Assembly (NCBI GenBank): GCA_027296925.1
Contig: JAPUIP010000319.1
Coordinates: forward strand, 1-20,086
Source: Candidatus Poribacteria bacterium
GTDB taxonomy: Bacteria > Poribacteria > WGA-4E > PCPOR2b
Direction of reading: 5' to 3'
Length of the DNA: 20,086 bases
The notes under the pieces were generated by a model, which was given only the letters and a program-made list of their open reading frames with translations, was not told the origin of the DNA and searched no databases. Of the stretch, positions 13,958 to 20,086 are shown piece by piece. Each line of letters begins with the position of its first letter. Position 1 is the stretch's first letter. The position numbers and the translations under genes were made by a program.

Positions 13958-14995
13958 ATGGACGAATGGATACATCATTTTATAGCAGGCTTTCCGCTTC
14001 CGGCGCTTCTGGTCATTATCGCGGTGACCCTTTATACGCTTGGAAGAGGCGCGGGCATGCTGGTGGACGAAGCGGTCACCCTTTCGACGCGCTGGGGCGT
14101 TCCCAAAACGCTAATCGGCGCGACAGTTGTCAGTTTGGGAACGACAATGCCGGAAGTGGCTGTGTCCGTTTCAGCCGCCATCAAAGGCAGCCCCGGTCTG
14201 GCACTGGGAAATGCGGTTGGGTCGATTATCTGCGACACCGGGCTCATCCTCGGGTTAGCGGCTTTAATCGCCCCGTTGCCACTCAACCGAGCGATTGTCA
14301 ACCGTCAGGGTTGGTTACAACTGGGAGCGGGATTTCTGCTCGTTATCGCATGTCTACCCTGGGGTTCATTGGAGGACACTTTTTCGGAGGGCGGACGTCT
14401 CCCTCAATGGATGGGCTGGGTTTTCCTTGCTCTGCTGGTTGTCTACCTGTGGCAGTCCATTCGTTGGTCGCGCAACCAGAAGCCCGGTACCCTGATGGAA
14501 GAAGAGGTGGAAAGCCACACCGATTCCTCCCGCGCGATTTTCGTGCTTGGCAAACTGACCTTCGCGATTGGACTGGTCGTCATCTCTTCATTGGTTCTCA
14601 TCCCCGCTGTTCAAGAAGTTGCCGCAAGAATGCGCGTCCCTGAAAGCATTATCGCGGCAACCCTGGTGGCGTTCGGCACCTCGCTTCCGGAGCTCGTCAC
14701 CGCGGTGACCGCCGCAAGAAGGGGGCACGGCGAGCTAGCTGTTGGTAACGTGATCGGCGCCGATATCCTCAATGTGCTTTTTGTCGCGGGTGCGGCTGCC
14801 GCCGTAACGAGTGACGGGCTCGCAGCGCCTCCACATTTTTTCCGCATGCTTTTTCCCATGATGTTGTTTATCCTGATTGTCTTTCGCGTCGGCGTATTCG
14901 CATCCGGTTCCGAGTTAAAACGGCCTTTCGGATTCGTTCTGATAGGCGCGTATATCATTGTAACCGTTCTGAGCTACACCAACAGAGCAGGTTAA
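13958..14995 (+). CDS. CaCA-family calcium/cation:proton or sodium antiporter (YrbG-like)
   Basis: Inner-membrane exchanger of about 345 residues with ten likely transmembrane helices in two homologous halves. Each half has the alpha-repeat that forms the ion site: VVSLGTTMPEVAVSVSAAIK in the first and VAFGTSLPELVTAVTAARRG in the second, both with the essential P-E pair. The following helices read LGNAVGSIICDTGLILG and VGNVIGADILNVLFV, as expected. The halves are separated by a hydrophilic loop (NQKPGTLMEEEVESHTDSSR) facing the cytoplasm. Ca2+ efflux in exchange for Na+ or H+ is the family role; the actual ion is not determinable here. ATG 13958 is preferred; a GTG two codons upstream is in frame, and AGGTG precedes it. 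The gene begins 32 bases after gltX. Confidence 0.9.
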   Translation: MDEWIHHFIAGFPLPALLVIIAVTLYTLGRGAGMLVDEAVTLSTRWGVPKTLIGATVVSLGTTMPEVAVSVSAAIKGSPGLALGNAVGSIICDTGLILGLAALIAPLPLNRAIVNRQGWLQLGAGFLLVIACLPWGSLEDTFSEGGRLPQWMGWVFLALLVVYLWQSIRWSRNQKPGTLMEEEVESHTDSSRAIFVLGKLTFAIGLVVISSLVLIPAVQEVAARMRVPESIIAATLVAFGTSLPELVTAVTAARRGHGELAVGNVIGADILNVLFVAGAAAAVTSDGLAAPPHFFRMLFPMMLFILIVFRVGVFASGSELKRPFGFVLIGAYIIVTVLSYTNRAG

Positions 14996-15012
14996 GCGAA
15001 GGAGAAGAATCG

Positions 15013-16167
15013 ATGAAAACCTATCGCGTCAATATTTTAGGTTGTCGTGGCCGAGGGACCGCAGCCGCCAGGGCTTATCATGCTCATCCACGGACGGAGA
15101 TTGTGGGACTGTGCGATCTCATTGACGAGCGGCTGAACACGCTTGGAGACGAGGTCGGTGTGTCCGCTCGGTTCACCGATCTGGACGAGATGATTCGTCA
15201 AACCGAGCCGGACATCGTTGCCATCCCGACAGGAACGGAATTCCATTACGATCTCTGTATGCGTGTGCTGGAGCACGGCGTGCACATCGAAGTCGAAAAG
15301 CCGATGTGCGTGGATCTGGTACAAGCCGATGATGTCATTGCAAAGGCACAGGAAAAAGGCGCGCGGGTTGCGGTGCATCACCAGGGACGGGTTGGTGCGG
15401 CGATGCAAGCGATTGGGCAGGCGTTCACAGCCGGAAAAATCGGTGAGCTTCGATATATCTACGGCAGCGGCAAAGGATACTACGGCGGCTACGGCTTGAT
15501 GAACATCGGGGCGCACATGCTCAACAATATGCTCAAGTTCGGCGGGCACTGCCGAAGCGTTGTCGCGCAAGCCACGACGGATGGGCATCCAATCACCCCC
15601 GGCGATGTCGTGCCATCTCCTAGCGGTATGGGGACAATTGCTTGTGAGCACATCACCGCTGCGCTGCAATTTGAGCACGGCGTGACAGGAACACTCCTTC
15701 AGCACCGATTCGACCGGATGGATTCCGCGGGATATGCCATGGAGCTTTACGGGAGTGAGGGGCGCCTGGTCTGGAAAAGCGGTAGCGCATGGTGGCTGCC
15801 TCAGCCCCATTTTATTCCCGATGGCACGCATGACCGCTGGGAAGTTCTGGAGGCGATCTATCCAGAACACTATGACCCGCAAGGGGCTGCCTCAGAAGCC
15901 GACTACTGGTTTGTCGAGGAATATGTCCGTGCCCTCGACGGGGGGCGTGCACACGAATGTAGCGGGGTGGAGGGGCGTCACGTCGTCGAAATCATGATGG
16001 GGATTTTCGAGTCGGCGGCTTATAGGACTCGTGTCGATCTCCCTCAGAAAAATCGGGAGCATCCGCTACTCCGGTGGCGTTCGGAAGCGGGTTTAGGCAG
16101 GCCGGCTGAGATGCCCCGTCCTTACGGCGAATGGCTCTCAGCGGAGTTTAAGCGTTTGGGAAGATGA
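15013..16167 (+). CDS. Gfo/Idh/MocA-family NAD(P)-dependent oxidoreductase
   Basis: 384 residues. The N-terminal Rossmann domain begins YRVNILGCRGRGTAAARAYH, with the dinucleotide-binding glycines written as G-C-R-G-R-G rather than the commoner GxGxxG pattern; IVGLCDLIDERL is the second strand with its acidic end. The family EKP motif is at 95-97 (HIEVEKPMCVDL), and VAVHHQGRVG supports the active-site region. The C-terminal half is the alpha/beta sheet domain (GTLLQHRFDRMDSAGYAMEL and GSEGRLVW). The family oxidises or reduces sugars, inositols and their derivatives; the substrate is unknown here. There is no twin-arginine signal, so it is cytoplasmic. A good GAAGGAG ribosome binding site precedes ATG 15013, 17 bases after the antiporter stop. 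It converges with the minus-strand metallophosphoesterase. Confidence 0.88.
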   Translation: MKTYRVNILGCRGRGTAAARAYHAHPRTEIVGLCDLIDERLNTLGDEVGVSARFTDLDEMIRQTEPDIVAIPTGTEFHYDLCMRVLEHGVHIEVEKPMCVDLVQADDVIAKAQEKGARVAVHHQGRVGAAMQAIGQAFTAGKIGELRYIYGSGKGYYGGYGLMNIGAHMLNNMLKFGGHCRSVVAQATTDGHPITPGDVVPSPSGMGTIACEHITAALQFEHGVTGTLLQHRFDRMDSAGYAMELYGSEGRLVWKSGSAWWLPQPHFIPDGTHDRWEVLEAIYPEHYDPQGAASEADYWFVEEYVRALDGGRAHECSGVEGRHVVEIMMGIFESAAYRTRVDLPQKNREHPLLRWRSEAGLGRPAEMPRPYGEWLSAEFKRLGR

Positions 16168-16193
16168 GTCTGCTTGTGAAATAGATCGCCGTG

Positions 16194-17030
16194 TTATCGG
16201 TCTTCGTCCAGAAAATCCTCTGACAAAATGCTCCCCGGCTTGATCACCGCGATCTTGGTTTCTCCATCTGCAACCGTCACGAACAGGTAGTGATGAATGC
16301 TTCCCTTCGTGAGGGGCGGGTGCATGTACGCCCCGCCTCCGCCCGTCACGATATGCCGAATGCCGTCGCGGGTCACTTTGCCGTAGCGGTGATAATGGCT
16401 GGCAAACACAACATCCACCCCGTGCTTAATCAGCAAGGGATGTATCTCCTCCATCCACGATTTGGTAAACCACAGCGGCTTGTGCATCAGCACGAAGAGC
16501 GGCTGTTCTCTCCGAGTGCTCTCAAGGTCACGCTGAAACCACGCCAGTTGCTTACCCGAAATCCGATCTATTTCTCCCGCCAAATCGGTACACAACACGG
16601 TAAAGTGGGCGCCGCCGTGCTCGAATGAAAAATAGGTTTCCCCGAAACGCGCCTCATAGATCTGTTGACTTTGCGCGTCCCACATATCGTGGTTGCCGGC
16701 GGCAAGATATACCGGCATTTCAAATTGGTCGAGCGCACTTTGGAACACATCCCACTCGCGTTGCAGAACCTCCGGTGTACTTTTGCCCCCCTCAATCAGG
16801 TCGCCCAAATTGAACACAAATACTGAACTGAGGCGGTTAATCTCGGCAATGCTTATCAGGAAGATTGGCGATAACTCATTGCGTACCCCAGAGCGGGTGT
16901 CCCCCATAACAACGAATGAAAATGGCGAGGAATTACTGGCGGCCCAAACGAAGCTATCACTACCTGGCTGGCTGGCAAAGAACAAAAAGATGAGGAGCGT
17001 GAAAGATGAAACACGACGCATACTGCGCAT
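16194..17030 (-). CDS. Exported calcineurin-like metallophosphoesterase
   Basis: 278 residues from the chosen start. A signal peptide is evident: a short basic N-terminus (MRSMRR), a hydrophobic core (FTLLIFLFFAS) and a small-residue region around VWAAS. Metal-binding motifs follow in order: VVMGDTRSG (Asp44), FNLGDLIEGG, AAGNHDMWD, VLMHKPLW and FASHYHRYG. The last has Ser where most family members have the Gly of G-H-x-H, but both histidines are kept. It probably acts in the periplasm or at the cell surface on a phosphoester; substrate unknown. The open frame extends about 75 codons upstream, into the neighbouring gene, but that stretch is not protein-like and would bury the signal peptide, so ATG at 17030 is preferred, with AGGTG just before it. 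It follows the 230-aa gene closely and is likely in one operon with it. Confidence 0.88.
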   Translation of the reverse strand: MRSMRRVSSFTLLIFLFFASQPGSDSFVWAASNSSPFSFVVMGDTRSGVRNELSPIFLISIAEINRLSSVFVFNLGDLIEGGKSTPEVLQREWDVFQSALDQFEMPVYLAAGNHDMWDAQSQQIYEARFGETYFSFEHGGAHFTVLCTDLAGEIDRISGKQLAWFQRDLESTRREQPLFVLMHKPLWFTKSWMEEIHPLLIKHGVDVVFASHYHRYGKVTRDGIRHIVTGGGGAYMHPPLTKGSIHHYLFVTVADGETKIAVIKPGSILSEDFLDEDR

Positions 17031-17106
17031 CACCTGGTCCCCCTCGTCCCCTTGTTCTCGTAATTCGTGAGAAGCTGACCGATGACGCCCGATTTTCGCC
17101 ATGCGA

Positions 17107-17799
17107 CTATGAAAGCACGAGATACTGCTTCGCCAGATGATTGAGCGCTTCTTTGTAGACCTCAAACATGATCGACAGCCGGAAAAAGACCTCATCCAAT
17201 TCATATTCGCGTGCCATCGCATGCGCCGAAGCACGTTCATAATATTCGCGCCCAAAATTAATATAGAATTGCGTACTCACCGGACGGTTCTTATAACGAC
17301 GACGATATTCAATCCATTGGGGAAATAGCCCGGTGAGATAGAGTGAGTAATTGCCGATGTGGGAGTAGATCAAGAACTGCCGACGCGCGTCTGCGTTAAC
17401 AGCTTCTTGGATCATATCGGTCAAATATTGGTGGGTCTGTTTATCGCTCCGGTGAATGCGATGGAGTCGATCTTCCCTGACGAAAAGGCTCAGGAGATTT
17501 GCAATATAGTTGATAACCCGCTTATCTCCCAAAATGCGTTGATCGACCAGGCTGCGCCGCAATAGCACACTAAAGAGTAGAAATGGGGAGATCGCCAGGA
17601 TGAGCTGACTCTGATCGCGAATCTTGTGGAACAGGGATTCGCTGTTCAGCATGGATTCGAGCGCCGTTGGTAAAGGGTGAATCCGCTGAGCAATCTCTTC
17701 ATAGCTTGTTCCCGGCGGCGGAAAATTCTCGATGAGGAATTGCAGATCCTGGTCCACAATCTGACTGAGATCTGTTCGAGCAAAATCGGGTTTTGACAT
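17107..17799 (-). CDS. Conserved-looking hypothetical protein (230 aa), unrecognised family
   Basis: I do not recognise the family. The protein looks all-helical and soluble or membrane-associated: PDFARTDLSQIVDQDLQFLI at the start, a hydrophobic helix around LILAISPFLLFSVLLRRSLV (about 67-86), a basic central part (REDRLHRIHRSDKQTHQYL), then IYSHIGNYSLYLTGLFPQWI and an aromatic-rich C-terminal half (STQFYINFGREYYERASAHA). Sparse histidines and acidic residues in the second half (E..., H..., YE repeatedly) could hint at a metal or haem site, but no known motif is seen. A very strong ribosome binding site, AAAGGAGGAAATCACC before ATG, marks it as well expressed. It precedes the exported metallophosphoesterase on the same strand with a gap of 76 bases, so the two probably form an operon. 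Confidence 0.85.
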   Translation of the reverse strand: MSKPDFARTDLSQIVDQDLQFLIENFPPPGTSYEEIAQRIHPLPTALESMLNSESLFHKIRDQSQLILAISPFLLFSVLLRRSLVDQRILGDKRVINYIANLLSLFVREDRLHRIHRSDKQTHQYLTDMIQEAVNADARRQFLIYSHIGNYSLYLTGLFPQWIEYRRRYKNRPVSTQFYINFGREYYERASAHAMAREYELDEVFFRLSIMFEVYKEALNHLAKQYLVLS

Positions 17800-17850
17800 G
17801 GTGATTTCCTCCTTTCAACTCAAGAATTCGGAGCAAGTTTGAATTTTTCA

Positions 17851-18127
17851 TCACTCCTCTTGAAATGCTTTCCAGGACGCAAAATAGGTCTCGACCTCAT
17901 CCACAAAGCCACCGTGTTTGGGTTGCCATCCCAACAGGCGAACCGCTTTACGCCCATCCACATGCTGGTCTAAGGCCAGACATGCTGCAAAATCACCCAT
18001 CGCTTGAGATGCTTCGGCCACGGGCACGTATTGAATCTCGCCGGCGAATTCAGCCGCACGGGCGGCGGAACGCAGTCGCCACGTTGAAGCCAATGTAACC
18101 GGTTGCTCCGATGATAAATACCTTCAT
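17851..18127 (-). pseudogene. Internally deleted NAD-dependent epimerase/dehydratase remnant
   Basis: On the minus strand an ATG at 18127, with a GGGGA ribosome binding site before it, starts MKVFIIGATGYIGFNVATAF, the NAD-binding G-A-T-G-Y-I-G beginning of an extended-SDR epimerase. That frame stops after 25 codons. In the next frame, from about 18065 downwards, the text reads AAEFAGEIQYVPVAEASQAM, then FAACLALDQHVDGRKAVRLL, GWQPKHGGFVDEVETYFASW and a stop at 17851-17853. This is a typical C-terminal ending of the same family (ALDQ...S/D-G-x-K-A-x-x-L-L-G-W-x-P). The whole core, including the catalytic Y-x-x-x-K, is missing and the frame changes at the joint, near the CCGCCGCCCG run. A full gene would be ~300 codons; about 92 remain. 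It cannot encode an active enzyme. An assembly error is the alternative. Confidence 0.82.
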
Positions 18128-18176
18128 CTGATCCCCTTTCTGAAATGGCAAATGACGTACACAACATCGCCTTTAG

Positions 18177-19145
18177 TCAGGCGGTTCTATTCAACACCTC
18201 AAGGAAGGCAGTCATATAACCGATCGCATAAGAACGTCCGCGATGCCCCCAGGGCGTGTCATCCACGACATGCGGCACATGATCGGTAATCATAAAGCCG
18301 GTAAATCCGACCTCCTTCAAGGTCTTCATGACCTGGAACATATCGCAGTTTCCTTCGTTCACGAAAGACTCGGCAAACTTGGGCACATGGCCCTGCACAT
18401 CGCGGAAGTGGACATAGAAGATCTTATCTCGCTCTCCGAAGAAACGAATCGCATCAATCGCCTCCGGTCCCATCTCAGACCAGCACCCCACACAGAAGTC
18501 CAAACCGTGTATGGGGCTGTCGCCAATCTCCATCCCCCGCTTGAAGCCTTCAAAGTTTCGGAACAGACGTGGCACGCCGGCGAGGGATTCTACCGGCGGG
18601 TCGTCCGGGTGAAGGGCGAGTTTCACGTCAGCCTCCTCCGCCACCGGGAGGATTGCCTTCATGTAGTATTCATAGTTGTCCCACATCTCCTCTTCGGTAA
18701 AGACCCTCTCGTGGGAGAGGGGCGCGTTTTTAACGAGCGCCATATCGAAGCTGGTGACCGCTGCACCGCCTCTGCCGGGCGTCGTGCGGGAGGTACGCCA
18801 CACACCACTGGGCATCCAGTGGTAACCGAAAATCTCGATGCCCGCCTTCCCGATATTGCGGATGGTGGTTGCCATATTCTCGATCTGTTCATCTCGTCCG
18901 GGCAAACCGAGCATAATCTTGTCGTAGAACGGAATCGGGACATTCTCCAACGCCGCCAGCCTTAAACCGGCATCCTCAACCTGCGTCCGCAATCGCAGCA
19001 GATCCATGAACTTCCAGCGTTCCTCGCCGGGAAGCGCAGGAGTATTGAGCAGGACATCCTCCACCCCAAGCTGTTTGATGAACTTTAACCGTTCTTCACT
19101 TAATTGGTTGAACTGGCCTAAACCCAGCCGCATTTGAAGTTTCAT
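18177..19145 (-). CDS. uxuA: Mannonate dehydratase (UxuA-like, short form)
   Basis: TIM-barrel enzyme that dehydrates D-mannonate to 2-keto-3-deoxy-D-gluconate in glucuronate breakdown. 322 residues, clearly shorter than the ~390-residue E. coli UxuA but like many shorter UxuA proteins. Diagnostic segments are LGLGQFNQLSEERLKFIKQL, GIEIFGYHWMPSGVWRTS, LALHPDDPPVESLAGVPRLF (the family H-P-D-D-P-P metal/substrate motif), DFCVGCWSEMG with the conserved Cys, FYVHFRDVQG and ITDHVPHV. ATG 19145 is preceded on its strand by GAAGGAGA. Its gene follows dtd by 38 bases. A xylose-isomerase-like epimerase of other specificity is the alternative, but HPDDPP favours UxuA. No uxaC, uxuB or kdg genes are nearby, so the full pathway is not shown here. 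Confidence 0.88.
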   Translation of the reverse strand: MKLQMRLGLGQFNQLSEERLKFIKQLGVEDVLLNTPALPGEERWKFMDLLRLRTQVEDAGLRLAALENVPIPFYDKIMLGLPGRDEQIENMATTIRNIGKAGIEIFGYHWMPSGVWRTSRTTPGRGGAAVTSFDMALVKNAPLSHERVFTEEEMWDNYEYYMKAILPVAEEADVKLALHPDDPPVESLAGVPRLFRNFEGFKRGMEIGDSPIHGLDFCVGCWSEMGPEAIDAIRFFGERDKIFYVHFRDVQGHVPKFAESFVNEGNCDMFQVMKTLKEVGFTGFMITDHVPHVVDDTPWGHRGRSYAIGYMTAFLEVLNRTA

Positions 19146-19183
19146 GGCGATTCTCCTTCAGTGGTTGCTTGTTCATTATCTTC

Positions 19184-19633
19184 CTAAAACAGCTTGCTGC
19201 TGTCGAGCAGTATGGTGACGGGGCCATCGTTAATCAATTCCACATCCATCATCGCCTGAAAAACCCCTCCCTGGACCGGAACCTCCATCTTTGCAATCGC
19301 CGCCATAAATTCCTGGTAAAGCCCATCCGCCTTTTCCGGACGCGCCGCAGCGATGAAGCTGGGGCGTCTTCCCTTGCGACAATCTCCGTAAAGCGTGAAT
19401 TGGGAGACGACAAGGGCCTCACCGCGAATCTCTAAGATGGACCGATTCATGCGACCTTCCTCGTCCTCGAAGATACGGAGGTTCGCGATCTTGTTTGCCA
19501 TATAATCGACATCGGCAGAGGTATCCTCTTGAGCCACGCCGAGGAGTATAAGCAATCCCTGACGAATCTCAGAGATGCGCTCCCCATCCACCGTTACACT
19601 TGCAGATTTTACCCGTTGAACAACAACTCTCAT
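19184..19633 (-). CDS. dtd: D-aminoacyl-tRNA deacylase
   Basis: Hydrolyses D-aminoacyl-tRNAs (and glycine mischarged on tRNA-Ala) so that D-amino acids do not block translation; acts in the cytoplasm as a dimer. 149 residues, exactly the usual length. MRVVVQRVKSASVTVDGE is the standard N-terminus, VSQFTLYGDCRKGRRPSF holds the catalytic S-Q-F-T-L-Y motif, and LINDGPVTILLDS holds the N-x-G-P-V-T motif with the cross-subunit Gly-Pro. The ribosome binding site is weak (AGGGA about ten bases upstream). It sits between the outer-membrane protein fragment and uxuA on the minus strand; co-transcription with uxuA is likely from the 38-base gap. Alanine racemase at the other end of the window makes one of its physiological hazards, D-Ala, but the two are not linked as an operon. 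Confidence 0.97.
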   Translation of the reverse strand: MRVVVQRVKSASVTVDGERISEIRQGLLILLGVAQEDTSADVDYMANKIANLRIFEDEEGRMNRSILEIRGEALVVSQFTLYGDCRKGRRPSFIAAARPEKADGLYQEFMAAIAKMEVPVQGGVFQAMMDVELINDGPVTILLDSSKLF

Positions 19634-19677
19634 AATTGAATCCCTGAATCGTAAATTTCCTTTGGCTCATTTGGTGA

Positions 19678-20086
19678 CTAAAACAGCAGGTCGTCTCCAC
19701 TGTCCGGTGCCTGCAAGGTGCCAGCGCCTTCCTTTTCTCCGCCAACCGTCAGATAGAATTGAAAGCCCGGTTCGCTCACATAGCCGGCATTAAAAGCAGC
19801 CGTATCAGAAAGCTCATATCGAAACCCAATACTGATCAGGTTACTAATCGTCACACCACTCAGCGGCAACTCGCGGGAGAAATCACCGACGAGCCACAGG
19901 TTATCGGAGAACGCAATTTCGCCACCAAGCTGCCAGATCAGCAGGATGGAATCCGTCGCCTTGAGGGACTTGGAGGAGAGATAACTGCCTACACTTCCAT
20001 GCGCTCTGAGAATCGAACTCAACTCTTGTGTTCCCACCAGATAGGTGCTGACGCCGACGAACGGAAAGCTATTTGCGGGTGAGCGA
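19678..20086 (-). CDS. Partial outer-membrane beta-barrel-like protein (C-terminal part)
   Basis: The minus-strand frame is open to the right edge of the window; a GTG at 20037 is internal, with about 16 further codons (for example SPANSFPFVGVSTYLV) before the edge. The visible ~135 residues show amphipathic beta strands (ILLIWQLGGEIAFSDNLWLV, VTISNLISIGFRYELSDTAA, FNAGYVSEPGFQFYLTVGGE) with glycine and aromatic girdle residues, as in outer-membrane barrels. The tail after the last strand is a short acidic linker ending in DDLLF, terminal Phe. I do not recognise the family, and it shows no clear sequence kinship with the partial protein at the left edge. The stop lies 44 bases before dtd. Confidence 0.65.
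   Translation of the reverse strand, partial: RSPANSFPFVGVSTYLVGTQELSSILRAHGSVGSYLSSKSLKATDSILLIWQLGGEIAFSDNLWLVGDFSRELPLSGVTISNLISIGFRYELSDTAAFNAGYVSEPGFQFYLTVGGEKEGAGTLQAPDSGDDLLF

Noticed and set aside
13966..14643. 225-codon + strand frame inside the antiporter gene
   Set aside because: Shifted frame of a strongly supported membrane protein; composition rich in Arg, Ser and Gly, typical of out-of-frame reading.
15037..15882. 281-codon minus-strand reading frame
   Set aside because: Fully antisense to the Gfo/Idh oxidoreductase, with no ribosome binding site and no recognisable protein features; a shadow frame.
18243..18965. 240-codon + strand frame
   Set aside because: Antisense to the mannonate dehydratase gene, which has diagnostic motifs; no start signals.

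Overview
The window is 20,086 bases of moderately GC-rich bacterial chromosome, about 85-90% coding. The organism is a diderm (Gram-negative-type envelope). The evidence is two partial proteins at the window edges with beta-barrel-like C-termini ending in an aromatic residue (Tyr on the left, Phe on the right), plus housekeeping genes with AGGAGG-type ribosome binding sites. The mixture is a Gfo/Idh oxidoreductase, a short UxuA-type mannonate dehydratase, a large VWA/GATase-like membrane protein, HEAT-repeat proteins and small toxin-antitoxin genes. It resembles uncultivated environmental lineages such as Poribacteria or Latescibacteria-like groups. This taxonomic guess is inference from gene flavour and is not demonstrated.

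Left part (1-6.3 kb, all + strand): the end of an outer-membrane protein; alanine racemase (alr); an 80-residue small gene with its own near-consensus promoter; a second strong promoter followed by a doubtful proline/glutamine-rich ORF; RNase PH (rph) overlapping the XTP/dITP pyrophosphatase gene (rdgB); a HicB/HicA-type toxin-antitoxin pair in antitoxin-first order; and a DegT/DnrJ/EryC1-type sugar aminotransferase.

Middle (6.3-16.2 kb, + strand): a 774-residue membrane-anchored von Willebrand A/GATase-like protein; then a tryptophan synthase cluster made of a 32-codon antitoxin-like mini-ORF, trpB, a HEAT-repeat gene and trpA. The cluster is closed by a very strong symmetrical terminator. 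Next comes a gene-poor stretch of about 0.8 kb with one plausible small minus-strand gene and a second stem-loop. After it a consensus extended -10 promoter drives glutamyl-tRNA synthetase (gltX), followed by a Ca2+/cation antiporter and a Gfo/Idh/MocA oxidoreductase.

Right part (16.2-20.1 kb, all - strand, convergent with the left): an outer-membrane protein fragment, D-aminoacyl-tRNA deacylase (dtd), mannonate dehydratase, an internally deleted NAD-dependent epimerase pseudogene, an unrecognised 230-residue protein and an exported metallophosphoesterase.

Most of the window is ordinary metabolism and housekeeping. I see no CRISPR array, prophage, insertion sequence, tRNA or rRNA. The points most worth a second look are the deleted epimerase, the HEAT gene wedged between trpB and trpA with both trp genes starting at TTG, the mini-antitoxin ORF whose end supplies the trpB ribosome binding site, the unrecognised 230-residue protein, and the small genes with strong promoters at 2.3-3.2 kb.
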